Part shown: piece after piece, positions 14,718-21,461 of the stretch
How positions within the stretch are numbered: position 1 is the first letter of the stretch
Layout: each line of letters begins with the position of its first letter
From: Hyphomicrobium_A sp041659545
Lineage (GTDB): Bacteria > Pseudomonadota > Alphaproteobacteria > Rhizobiales > Hyphomicrobiaceae
Length of the DNA: 21,461 nucleotides
Direction: 5' to 3'
Assembly: GCA_041659545.1 (NCBI GenBank)
Contig: JBAZYB010000035.1
Coordinates: forward strand, 1-21,461
Made by a program: the position numbers and the translations under genes
The notes under the pieces: generated by a model
What the model saw: the letters and a program-made list of their open reading frames with translations, nothing else
Databases searched by the model: none
What the model was told of the DNA's origin: nothing

Positions 14718-15203
14718 ATGACCAGCGACGGTACGCTTGCTTCCGCCTTGTTGGCGCTGCTGCTTGTTGCGGCGCCGGCCGGAAGCGTTCTTGCCGAAAG
14801 CTCGCAGGACGCTATCCGCGCGACACTCCAGCGGTGGACGGAGGACTTCAACGCCGGCAACGCCGCAGCGGTGTGCGATCTCTTCTCGCCGGAGTTGCGC
14901 TACGATTTCCGCGGTTATCCGGAGCGCGACTACAACGACATCTGCGCTCTGTTGCACCGCTCCTTGAGCGACAAGAGCAAGAGCTACGCCTATACCCTCG
15001 ACATTCGCGAGATCATTGTCTCCGGCGATCTGGCCGTGGTGCGCCTGGCCTGGACGCTGACCGTCACTCTCCCCAACGGCCAATTGGTCACAACCAAAGA
15101 GCCGGGAATGGACGTCCTGCGTAAGGGCCCGGACGGACAATGGAAAATCATTCGCTACATCGCTTACGAGCTGCCCGAGCGTCCGTCGGCTAACGTTGAG
15201 TAG
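14718..15203 (+). CDS. Exported NTF2/SnoaL-like protein
   Basis: 161 residues. A signal peptide (hydrophobic LLALLLVAAPAGSVLA, cleavage after about residue 26) precedes an NTF2-like fold. The fold opens with AIRATLQRWTEDFNAGN, then VCDLFSPELRYDFRG, and ends DGQWKIIRYIAYELPE, the pattern of DUF4440/SnoaL-like ketosteroid-isomerase relatives. In such proteins the cone-shaped pocket may be catalytic or only ligand-binding; nothing here tells which. The ATG is 2 bases after the stop of the serine hydrolase gene, so translation is probably coupled and the two proteins may work in the same compartment. The PRC-barrel gene begins 58 bases downstream with its own strong ribosome site. Confidence 0.8.
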   Translation: MTSDGTLASALLALLLVAAPAGSVLAESSQDAIRATLQRWTEDFNAGNAAAVCDLFSPELRYDFRGYPERDYNDICALLHRSLSDKSKSYAYTLDIREIIVSGDLAVVRLAWTLTVTLPNGQLVTTKEPGMDVLRKGPDGQWKIIRYIAYELPERPSANVE

Positions 15204-15247
15204 AAACCCGGACGCCTCGCCAGGAGTTGTTGTTGCTGTAGTCCAAG

Positions 15248-15256
15248 AAGGAGGTG
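15248..15256 (+). promoter_or_regulatory. Strong ribosome binding site of the PRC-barrel gene
   Basis: AAGGAGGTG ends five bases before ATG 15262. It is the best Shine-Dalgarno match in the window and fixes the start over the in-frame alternative at 15196. It suggests high expression. Confidence 0.85.
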
Positions 15257-15261
15257 TCAAA

Positions 15262-15852
15262 ATGAAAACGAAACTGCTCATCGTTGCGTCAGCCTTGCTG
15301 CTCGCCGCGCCCGCATTTGCACAAGAACCACTGGAGAAATCTGGAACGGAGCCATCCACGACGCAGAATGCGCCTGGCGGTTCAATGGCCGCGCCCGAGC
15401 CGCTTGATAAGTCGGGGACCGAACCATCCACGATGCAGGCTGCGCCGCCGCAGACCAGCATGACTCCAGAACCGCTCGACAAGGCCGGCTCGGAGCAGTC
15501 GCAGAACATGGCACCTGCGGCTGGACCGAACGCAGGTGACGTCATTGTCATCGGCGAGCTGCGTGAGTCTGAGGACGACAACAAGATGGTCGACCCGCTG
15601 AAGACAACTGTCGACAAAGTAGAAGAGATGGATGTCTTCGACGCCACCGGCAAAAAGATCGCCGAGGTCGACTCTGTACTCGAAGACAAGAATGGTCAGG
15701 TCAAAGGTGTCGCCATCGAGTACGGCGGCTTCCTTGGCTTCGGCGAAAAGGGAGCCGTCCTCACCCTCGATCAGGTGAAGGAGAAGGACGGCAGCCTCGT
15801 TACCGAGGTGACCGAGGACCAGCTTCCGACCCTGCCGACCTGGAAGCACTGA
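15262..15852 (+). CDS. Exported PRC-barrel protein with three 24-residue repeats
   Basis: 196 residues. A signal peptide is cut after AFA (20/21). Residues 22-93 hold three units spaced exactly 24 apart: EPLEKSGTEPSTTQNAP (22-38), EPLDKSGTEPSTMQAAP (46-62) and EPLDKAGSEQSQNMAP (70-85). This Pro/Ser/Thr-rich low-complexity linker should be disordered. Residues about 120-188 form a PRC-barrel-like domain (MDVFDATGKKIAEVDSVL, GQVKGVAIEYGGFLGFGEK), a small beta-barrel used for protein or RNA contacts and seen in many periplasmic rhizobial proteins of unknown role. The gene follows the NTF2-like gene by 58 bases and ends at a 9-bp hairpin. No enzymatic residue is evident. Confidence 0.85.
   Translation: MKTKLLIVASALLLAAPAFAQEPLEKSGTEPSTTQNAPGGSMAAPEPLDKSGTEPSTMQAAPPQTSMTPEPLDKAGSEQSQNMAPAAGPNAGDVIVIGELRESEDDNKMVDPLKTTVDKVEEMDVFDATGKKIAEVDSVLEDKNGQVKGVAIEYGGFLGFGEKGAVLTLDQVKEKDGSLVTEVTEDQLPTLPTWKH
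15325..15540 (+). repeat. Three 72-base coding repeats in the PRC-barrel gene
   Basis: Units begin at 15325, 15397 and 15469 and encode the 24-residue period starting EPL(E/D)K. The first two are closest (SGTEPST is identical in protein). The third is more diverged (AGSEQS). Confidence 0.8.
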
Positions 15853-15871
15853 CCCACTCGTTTGCAATAAC

Positions 15872-15897
15872 TCGCGCGGCAGATAGGTGCCGCGCGA
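15872..15897. terminator. GC-rich hairpin after the PRC-barrel gene
   Basis: TCGCGCGGC (15872-15880) pairs perfectly with GCCGCGCGA (15889-15897) around an 8-base loop, 19 bases after the stop. The downstream tract is TAAAATTATC, AT-rich but without a T-run, so termination is likely but not textbook. Confidence 0.6.
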
Positions 15898-16006
15898 TAA
15901 AATTATCGCATGGATTGAAATGCCATATTAGCCATCCGCTCATATGGGACATCTTTGAGCAGGGGCGCCCAAACCGAGGGCATTAGCGCTATTCCAAGGC
16001 GCTTTG

Positions 16007-16040
16007 CCCAGGGTGCCGGGCCATTGGCCGGCGCCCTGGG
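16007..16040 (+). promoter_or_regulatory. Long stable stem-loop in the leader of the GGDEF-EAL gene
   Basis: The 16-base arm 16007-16022 (CCCAGGGTGCCGGGCC) pairs with 16026-16040 (GGCCGGCGCCCTGGG), giving 15 pairs with one G bulge, one T-G wobble and an ATT loop. No T-run follows on either strand, so it is not a standard terminator. It could be a regulatory leader structure, a small RNA or a palindromic element. Confidence 0.5.
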
Positions 16041-16160
16041 ACCGTCTCTGCCCAACCGCTAATCGATGCGTTGACGGACCATTGCGAAGCGCGCGACGTC
16101 CGGCAATTCTTTATTCAGGCCGCGCAGGCAGCCTTCGTCCGCAATCACTGCGGCGGTGCG

Positions 16161-18350
16161 ATGTTGAACTTTGTAGGAAAGACTGCGGGCGAAACGCGCC
16201 GCGGGAGCGTCTTCGGATGGGCCCGCCAAACTTTGGCGCGCGCAAGAACACGCTACACTTCGACCCTGGCCACCTTTAGAAGCAGCCGCGCCAAAATACG
16301 GGACGCACGCGCCGTCGCTGATGCCGCCATAGCCAACGCGGTCGCGGCACATGCGCGGCTACGCTCCGCTCTCGAGATTCTCCCCCAGGGCATCGTCTTT
16401 CTCGACAACGAGGGGCGCTATATACTCTGGAACCAGAAGTACGCCGATATCTACAAGCGCAGTGCCGATCTGTTCAAAGTCGGTGTGCGCCTGGAGGATA
16501 CTTTGCGCGTTGGCGTTGCTCGAGGAGACTACCCCGGCGCGAAGGGTCGCGAGGAAGAGTGGATTAAGGAGCGGCTCGATCTTCTTTATGAGCCGACGGG
16601 CCCCCACGAGCAGCACCTCTCCGACGGCCGTTGCGTCCTCATCGAAGAGCGCAAGACAGGCGACGGGGGGATCATCGGCCTGCGCATGGACATCACCGAT
16701 CTGAAGCAGCGTGAGGCTTCATTCCGGTTGCTGTTTGACGAAAATCCGGTCCCGATGTTCGTCCTGCAACGCGATACGCAGTCGTTCCTGGCGGCCAATG
16801 CAGCCGCACAGTCGCACTACGGCTATCGGGTGGATCAGCTTGTGGCGCTGAAACTTCAAGACCTTCATGACGGCCCGGGTGACGACGTCGGGGAAGCCTT
16901 CGACACAGAACCCGCCACCGCCAGGCACATGACGGCCGATGGGCGCATCATCGAGGTCGTGGTGTTCTCGCGCCAGCTCGACTACGAGGGCACACCGGCG
17001 ATTCTGATGGCTGTCATCGACGTCACCGAACGCAAGCAGGCCGAGGCCCGCATCGCTCACATGGCGCACCATGATGCCCTGACTGAACTCCCCAATCGCG
17101 TGCTGTTTCGTCAGCGCTTGGTCGATGCACTCTCGCATCGGTCGCGTGCCGGCGGCCTTGTCGGGGCCCTCTGCATCGACCTCGACAACTTCAAACTGGT
17201 CAACGATACGCTCGGCCATCCGACGGGAGATCGTCTGCTGCAGGATGTTGCCCTCCGCATCCAGCGCGTGACGCGTCCACAGGATATGGCAGCACGCCTC
17301 GGAGGCGATGAGTTCGCCATCCTGGTTCCAGACGTAAAGTCCCCTCAGGATTTGGCCCTTTTGGCCGAGCGGCTGATTCATGTTGTCAGCGAGCCATACA
17401 TGGTCGAGGGACACATCCTGACAGTTGGCACCACCATCGGCATTGCTGTCGCGCCGGGCGATGGGGAGGATGCCGACCGCCTGTTGCGCAACGCTGATCT
17501 TGCGCTCTATCGGGCCAAGGCCGACGGAAAATCGACGTTCCGCTTCTTTGAATCGGAGATGGACGCCAAGGCGCAGGCGCGGCGCCAGCTCGAGACCGAC
17601 CTGCGCGGGGCGATCATTAGCGAAACGCTTCAGGTGCACTACCAGCCGCTCGTCGATCTGAGCAATGGCGACATCATCGGCTTCGAAGCGTTGCTGCGCT
17701 GGCCGCATCCAACGCGCGGCTTTATTCCGCCGTCTGAGTTCGTGCCGCTCGCCGAAGAGACCGGCCTCATCACCAGCCTCGGCAACTTTGTTCTCGGTCG
17801 CGCCTGCGAGGACGCCAAGCAGTGGCCGATGAACGTCAAACTCGCGGTCAATCTGTCGCCCATGCAGTTCCGCGTCGGCGACGTCCTCGCCAACGTGAAG
17901 CGGGCTCTCGAGCAGTCGGGACTTGAGGCGCAGAGACTGGATCTGGAAATCACCGAGAGCGTGCTTCTCGACCGCACCGACTTGGTCGTCGCGCAGCTGC
18001 ACGCACTTCGCGCGCTGGGCGTGCAAATCTCGATGGACGATTTCGGCACCGGTTATTCTTCGCTCAGCTATCTGCGCGCCTTCCCCTTCGACAAGATTAA
18101 GATCGACCGCTCGTTCGTGCGCGACCTAACCGGCAACCGGCACACGCTTGCCATCGTGCGGGCCATTCTCGGCCTCGCCGCGGGGCTCGACATGAAGGTC
18201 GTCGCCGAGGGCATCGAAACCCCGGCCGACCTTGCCTGTCTCACGGCTGAGGGCTGCAAAGAAGGCCAGGGCTTCTACTTCAGCGAAGCGCGACCGCAGT
18301 CCGAGGTCATCACGCTTCTGCAAAAGAACCAGAGCCGGCACGTCGCCTGA
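16161..18350 (+). CDS. PAS-PAS-GGDEF-EAL c-di-GMP turnover protein
   Basis: 729 residues from ATG 16161. A basic helical N-terminus (1-66) is followed by two PAS-type sensor domains (about 67-180 and 185-293), GGDEF (about 300-462) and EAL (about 475-718). The cyclase site GGDEF (381-385) is intact, and the inhibitory I-site R372-P-Q-D375 lies exactly five residues before it. The phosphodiesterase residues also look complete: FEALLRW (509), NLSPMQF, EITES, MDDFGTGYSSL, KIKIDRSF, VAEGIET and QGFYFS. Both synthesis and breakdown of c-di-GMP are therefore possible, with the PAS signal deciding. No membrane segment is evident, so it is probably cytoplasmic. ATG 16161 is chosen by the domain start; TTG 16071 would add 30 residues. 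The end converges on ada with a 9-base gap. The PilZ glycan synthase at 3855-5825 is a candidate target. Confidence 0.9.
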   Translation: MLNFVGKTAGETRRGSVFGWARQTLARARTRYTSTLATFRSSRAKIRDARAVADAAIANAVAAHARLRSALEILPQGIVFLDNEGRYILWNQKYADIYKRSADLFKVGVRLEDTLRVGVARGDYPGAKGREEEWIKERLDLLYEPTGPHEQHLSDGRCVLIEERKTGDGGIIGLRMDITDLKQREASFRLLFDENPVPMFVLQRDTQSFLAANAAAQSHYGYRVDQLVALKLQDLHDGPGDDVGEAFDTEPATARHMTADGRIIEVVVFSRQLDYEGTPAILMAVIDVTERKQAEARIAHMAHHDALTELPNRVLFRQRLVDALSHRSRAGGLVGALCIDLDNFKLVNDTLGHPTGDRLLQDVALRIQRVTRPQDMAARLGGDEFAILVPDVKSPQDLALLAERLIHVVSEPYMVEGHILTVGTTIGIAVAPGDGEDADRLLRNADLALYRAKADGKSTFRFFESEMDAKAQARRQLETDLRGAIISETLQVHYQPLVDLSNGDIIGFEALLRWPHPTRGFIPPSEFVPLAEETGLITSLGNFVLGRACEDAKQWPMNVKLAVNLSPMQFRVGDVLANVKRALEQSGLEAQRLDLEITESVLLDRTDLVVAQLHALRALGVQISMDDFGTGYSSLSYLRAFPFDKIKIDRSFVRDLTGNRHTLAIVRAILGLAAGLDMKVVAEGIETPADLACLTAEGCKEGQGFYFSEARPQSEVITLLQKNQSRHVA

Positions 18351-18359
18351 CCGCCACCC

Positions 18360-19460
18360 TCACGTCTCGTCGCGTTCACGCGCGATTAGCCTGCGTTTGC
18401 GCTCAACGCCCCAGCGATAGCCGGTGAGCTTTCCGCCGCTGCCGACCACCCGGTGGCAAGGAACAGCGACGGCGATCGGGTTGGCCCCGCACGCCGCGCC
18501 CACTGCGCGACCGGCCTTGGGCTTGCCGATGCGTCGGGCAATCTCCGCGTATGTAGCGGTTTCACCGGCGCCGATGTCGCGCAGTGCTGCCCACACCCGT
18601 TGCTGAAACGCAGTCCCGCGGATATCGAGCGGCAGCGAACCGGCAATCCTGGGATTGTCGATGCTCGCGACGACCTTGCCGAGCAGCTGTCTGAAGTCCG
18701 CATCCCCATCAACCAGTGCCGCATGTGGAAAACGGGTGCGTAGTTCCTGTTCCAGCTCCGGCTTTGTGTCGGCGAGAAAGATGCCGCATATGCCCTGCTC
18801 GGAGGCCGCGGCGAGTACGAGCCCCAACGAGCACTTGGCGACGCCATAGCGGATCAGCATGTTGGCTCCCCCCGACCGATATGCGCCCGGCTTCATGCCA
18901 AGCGCCCGCGCCGCCCCCTCGTAAAGGCGGCTGCTGGATCCGAACCCCGCCTCGTAGCTCGCATCGACGACCGAGTTTGACGTCCTCAGAGCCTCGCGCA
19001 GCAGCTTGTCTCGGTGTGCCGTCGCGTAGGCCTTGGGTGTTACACCCGTCGCCGACTTAAACAGACGGTGGAAATGATAGCGGCTCAAGCCCGCCCGCTG
19101 AGCCAGGGCGTCGAGCGTCGGCGGCGTCTCGGCGCCTTCGATCAGACGACATGCGGCGGCGATCTTCTGCTCGTTTACGTCTTCAAGCCGCATCGAGCCG
19201 GGCTTGCAGCGTTTACACGCCCGCAATCCGGCAGCTTCGGCTTCCTCGCAGCTGGCAAAGAAGCGCGCATTGCGACGTAGCGGGAGCCGCGCGCCGCAGG
19301 ATGGACGGCAATAAACGCCCGTCGTCGTGACGCCGTAGACAAAACGCCCATTGGCTTCGGCGTCACGCGCCACGACAGCTTGCCAGCACGCTCGATCATC
19401 GAGCGTCCCCGGCACGGCCGTCGGGCGTCTTTCAGTCGATTTGAGTGCGCTGCGTTGCAT
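18360..19460 (-). CDS. ada: Ada: methylphosphotriester/O6-methylguanine repair protein and transcription activator
   Basis: 366 residues in the classical three-part order. The N-terminal zinc domain has C51, C55, C82 and C85 (VYCRPSC and ACKRC), of which C51 should accept a methyl group from phosphotriesters and turn the protein into an activator. An AraC-type DNA-binding region follows (about 97-198; LAQRAGLSRYHFHRLFKSAT, then SSSRLYEGAARALGMKPGAY). The C-terminal O6-methylguanine methyltransferase has the acceptor C335 in AVPCHRVVG. The length is close to E. coli Ada (354). The start is the ATG ending at 19460; the ribosome site is weak. It is transcribed leftward behind the SRPBCC gene (97-base gap) and converges on the GGDEF-EAL gene. 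Autoregulation is expected from the family, but I found no clear Ada box. Confidence 0.95.
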   Translation of the reverse strand: MQRSALKSTERRPTAVPGTLDDRACWQAVVARDAEANGRFVYGVTTTGVYCRPSCGARLPLRRNARFFASCEEAEAAGLRACKRCKPGSMRLEDVNEQKIAAACRLIEGAETPPTLDALAQRAGLSRYHFHRLFKSATGVTPKAYATAHRDKLLREALRTSNSVVDASYEAGFGSSSRLYEGAARALGMKPGAYRSGGANMLIRYGVAKCSLGLVLAAASEQGICGIFLADTKPELEQELRTRFPHAALVDGDADFRQLLGKVVASIDNPRIAGSLPLDIRGTAFQQRVWAALRDIGAGETATYAEIARRIGKPKAGRAVGAACGANPIAVAVPCHRVVGSGGKLTGYRWGVERKRRLIARERDET

Positions 19461-19557
19461 TACCGGAGCATAGACTCATGCGACAGCCCGCGCACTCCGG
19501 TCCTTGCTCTTGAATTTCTGAGCTGTCTGCGAGCCGGGACGCCGAGTTAGACCTCGC

Positions 19558-20103
19558 TTAAGGCGTCGGCGTCGCCCCTGCCTCGGCGACGGCCTGCAGG
19601 TTCGCGAGGCCCTTCTCCATCTCGCCGCCGAGCATCTCCTCGCCGTTCATCAGAACGCAAAACGCCTTCTGGAGAAAATTCTGCTCCCCTCTCATCCGCC
19701 ACGTCACGAGGGTCTTGCCGGCTTGGGGCTTGAGCTCGAACGTCGAGCTGCTCGTGTCCTCGAACGGCTTGGTGAAGGCTACCATTATGTCGACGTACTC
19801 GTCCGGACGGCTGTCGACGATGGTCATGCGCCCCTCGCCAATCTTCTCGTTGCCGGACCAGATGAAGACTGCGTCCTTCCCCGCCGCCGGACCTTCGAAG
19901 CTGATCTTGGCATTGGGGTCTAGCTTCGCCCAGGGCGACCAGGACTCCCATTTATGCAAGTCATTCAGTTGCGCGAAAACCGCAGCCGGCGGCGCGGCAA
20001 TAGTTGCCTGGCGCTCGACGTTCAAAACATCGGGCTGCAGCGCGACGTAGCCGGCAAAACCTGCAACGACAACGACGATTGCCGCTAGAATCTTTTTGAA
20101 CAT
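19558..20103 (-). CDS. Membrane-anchored SRPBCC (polyketide-cyclase-like) protein
   Basis: 181 residues. MFKKILAAIVVVVAGFAGYVAL is an N-terminal anchor or signal (described here in two parts: MFKKILAAIVVV and VAGFAGYVAL). It is followed by a START/SRPBCC fold: ERQATIAAPPAAVFAQLNDL, then HKWESWSPWAKLDP, GEGRMTIVDSRPDE, and the C-terminal helix with MEKGLANLQAVAE. Such proteins bind hydrophobic ligands in a helix-grip pocket; no ligand can be inferred. AAGGAA about 10 bases upstream supports the ATG ending at 20103. It stands between the small secreted protein gene and ada on the same strand, with gaps of 113 and 97 bases, so a shared transcript is possible but not shown. Confidence 0.85.
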   Translation of the reverse strand: MFKKILAAIVVVVAGFAGYVALQPDVLNVERQATIAAPPAAVFAQLNDLHKWESWSPWAKLDPNAKISFEGPAAGKDAVFIWSGNEKIGEGRMTIVDSRPDEYVDIMVAFTKPFEDTSSSTFELKPQAGKTLVTWRMRGEQNFLQKAFCVLMNGEEMLGGEMEKGLANLQAVAEAGATPTP

Positions 20104-20216
20104 CGAGGCTGTTTCCTTTGCGCGGCTGCAGATTTACCCTCCAAGTGGGCGACGTCACTGCTCTGCACCGATAGGGCTTCTATATGTCGAATCTGCGCAC
20201 GCAGGGCGGGCAGACC

Positions 20217-20438
20217 CTAACGCACCGTCCGCCGCGATGTAGCGCGATCCCACGCGTCCTGCTCGGCCTTGGTGCACCACGGATTGCCGTAATAGCCGAA
20301 GCGGCCGTTGAGACGCGGACACTCCTTGACCGGTGCAGGTTGCCACGCGCGCGCGCCTTTGCGCCTGCCGGCATCTGCCGGAACCGAGAAGGCCGCTGCC
20401 ACGGCAAGCAGAAGGGCAATGCAAGCGAGGGATCGCAT
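20217..20438 (-). CDS. Small exported protein with a two-cysteine loop
   Basis: 73 residues. A signal peptide (MRSLACIALLLAVAAAFSV) is cut after about ADA (residue 23). The mature 50 residues are basic and carry just two cysteines in ECPRLNGRFGYYGNPWC, likely a periplasmic disulfide loop. The start is the ATG ending at 20438, because TAGGAG lies 9 bases upstream. A longer frame from 20465 would overlap the end of proA by a few bases and adds nothing signal-like. It begins 23 bases after the proA stop, so it is probably read through from proA. I do not recognise a family. Confidence 0.75.
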   Translation of the reverse strand: MRSLACIALLLAVAAAFSVPADAGRRKGARAWQPAPVKECPRLNGRFGYYGNPWCTKAEQDAWDRATSRRTVR

Positions 20439-20461
20439 CAAGCGTACTCCTATTCCAGGCC

Positions 20462-21461
20462 TCACGTCGGTCGGATCTGACCATTCCCCCGCACGACGTA
20501 CTTGAAGCTCGTCAGCTGCTCGACGCCCACCGGGCCGCGGGCATGCAGCTTGCCTGTGGCAATGCCGATCTCGCCACCGAATCCGAACTCGCCGCCGTCG
20601 GCAAATTGAGTCGACGCGTTATGCAAAACGATGGCGGAATCGACCTCGCGCAGGAAACGCTCGGCTGTATCCGCGTTGGCTGTCACGATTGCATCGGTGT
20701 GCTGCGTACCATACCGGCCAATGTGCGCGATGGCGCCGGCGACACCGTCGACCAGCTTCGCCGAGACGATGGCTTCCAGGTATTCCGTCGCCCAGTCGGC
20801 ATCGCTCGCCGGCTTGACGCGCGCATCGGCCTTTTGCGCCGCAGCGTCGCCGCGCACCTCGCAACCCGCGTCGAGCAGCGCCTTGACCAGCGTAGGCAGG
20901 AATTGGGCGGGTGCGGCGTTGTCGACCAGCAGCGTCTCCGTCGCCCCGCACACACCGGTGCGGCGCATCTTGGCGTTGACGACGATGCGCACCGCCATGT
21001 CGAGATCGGCGTCCTTGTCGACGTAGGTGTGGCACAGGCCCTCGAGGTGCGCGAACACCGGCACGCGCGCTTCCCGTTGCACGCGTTCAACGAGGCTTTT
21101 GCCACCCCGCGGCACGATCACGTCGATGGCGCCTTCGAGCCCCGCCAGCATATGGCCAACCGCCGCACGATCCGGCGTCGGCACAAGTTGGATGCCCGCT
21201 TCCGGCAGACCGGCGCTATTCAGGCCGGCAACGAGTGCCGCATGGATCGCCAGCGCCGAGTTGAGGCTTTCTGAGCCCGCGCGCAGGATCGCCGCGTTGC
21301 CGGCTTTGACTGCCAGAGCGCCCGCGTCGGCGGTCACGTTGGGCCGGCTTTCGTAGATGATGCCGATCACGCCCAGCGGCACGCGCACGCGTTCGAACTG
21401 CAGGCCGTTCGGCCGCGTCCAGGCGGCGAGCACCGTGCCGACCGGATCGGGAAGTTCGGCG
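20462..21461 (-). CDS. proA: Gamma-glutamyl phosphate reductase ProA (N-terminal part outside the window)
   Basis: About 333 C-terminal residues of an enzyme normally near 420. ProA reduces gamma-glutamyl phosphate with NADPH to glutamate semialdehyde in proline synthesis. The frame is open to the right edge (AELPDPVGTV leads into LAAWTRPNGL), so the GTG at 21433 is internal, not a start. Recognisable blocks are RVPLGVIGIIYESRPNVT, the Cys nucleophile region MRRTGVCGATETLLVDN, FAHLEGLCHTYVD, and the C-terminus GEIGIATGKLHARGPVGVEQ followed by LTSFKYVVRGNGQIR. All belong to an intact enzyme. In this bacterial group it commonly sits just before nadD. Here a small secreted protein, an SRPBCC protein and ada follow it instead. 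Confidence 0.97.
   Translation of the reverse strand, partial: AELPDPVGTVLAAWTRPNGLQFERVRVPLGVIGIIYESRPNVTADAGALAVKAGNAAILRAGSESLNSALAIHAALVAGLNSAGLPEAGIQLVPTPDRAAVGHMLAGLEGAIDVIVPRGGKSLVERVQREARVPVFAHLEGLCHTYVDKDADLDMAVRIVVNAKMRRTGVCGATETLLVDNAAPAQFLPTLVKALLDAGCEVRGDAAAQKADARVKPASDADWATEYLEAIVSAKLVDGVAGAIAHIGRYGTQHTDAIVTANADTAERFLREVDSAIVLHNASTQFADGGEFGFGGEIGIATGKLHARGPVGVEQLTSFKYVVRGNGQIRPT

Larger units (their letters stand above)
15853..16160 (+). other. 308-base non-coding leader before the GGDEF-EAL gene
   Basis: It contains the hairpin ending the PRC-barrel transcript, then an AT-richer stretch (15898-15955) that could hold the promoter. After that comes a palindrome-rich GC segment: GGGCGCCC at 15963-15970, AGCGC/GCGCT at 15985-16003, and a long stem at 16007-16040. 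An in-frame TTG at 16071 would shorten the non-coding part, but no ribosome site supports it. Confidence 0.5.

Noticed and set aside
15898..16160. A c-di-GMP (GEMM) riboswitch ahead of the GGDEF-EAL gene
   Set aside because: The conserved GEMM core sequences and tetraloop-receptor arrangement could not be found. Only generic stems are present.
16719..18026. 435-codon minus-strand open frame inside the GGDEF-EAL gene
   Set aside because: It is antisense to intact catalytic motifs, with typical shadow composition.
20333..21274. 313-codon plus-strand open frame opposite proA
   Set aside because: It lies antisense to a conserved proline-biosynthesis gene and has no signal, motif or ribosome site.

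Overview
The window is a GC-rich stretch of an alphaproteobacterial chromosome, most likely order Hyphomicrobiales (rhizobia and relatives). Three things point there: the nadD-rsfS-rlmH gene order with proA nearby, a methylsuccinyl-CoA dehydrogenase-like enzyme of the ethylmalonyl-CoA pathway, and a short palindromic intergenic repeat of a type I remember from rhizobial genomes. No tRNA, rRNA, CRISPR array, transposase or phage gene was seen. This is a mix of housekeeping and signalling or envelope genes, not a mobile island.

Layout. 1-2211 (+): the 3' end of an unrecognised gene, then an acyl-CoA dehydrogenase with a long N-terminal extension (probably Mcd), closed by a clear hairpin. 2438-5825 (+): a two-gene exopolysaccharide unit, a HlyD-type membrane fusion protein followed by a BcsA-like family 2 glycan synthase with a C-terminal PilZ domain. 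Its order recalls the rhizobial bgsBA mixed-linkage glucan genes. 6011-9070: a cyclic-nucleotide-domain/thioredoxin-reductase-like fusion (+), a cobalamin-binding-type protein (+), and a small stand-alone cyclic-nucleotide-binding protein (-). 9293-11143 (+): a 616-residue membrane protein of unknown function. 11175-13566 (-): a small GlsB/YeaQ-like membrane protein, then rlmH, rsfS and nadD (transcribed nadD to rlmH), with a tandem palindromic repeat between rsfS and rlmH.

13711-18350 (+): a secreted serine hydrolase of beta-lactamase fold, a secreted NTF2/SnoaL-like protein, a secreted PRC-barrel protein with three 24-residue repeats, and a PAS-PAS-GGDEF-EAL protein. 18360-21461 (-): ada, an SRPBCC protein, a small secreted protein and the C-terminal part of proA. 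proA and nadD, often neighbours in this group, are here about 6.9 kb apart.

The main theme is nucleotide second-messenger control. A glycan synthase carries a c-di-GMP receptor domain, and one protein in the window has intact motifs for both making and degrading c-di-GMP. Two further proteins carry cNMP-binding folds, one with a degenerate binding cassette. The least explained items are the 616-residue membrane protein, the terminator-like hairpin just upstream of it, and the structured leader before the GGDEF-EAL gene.
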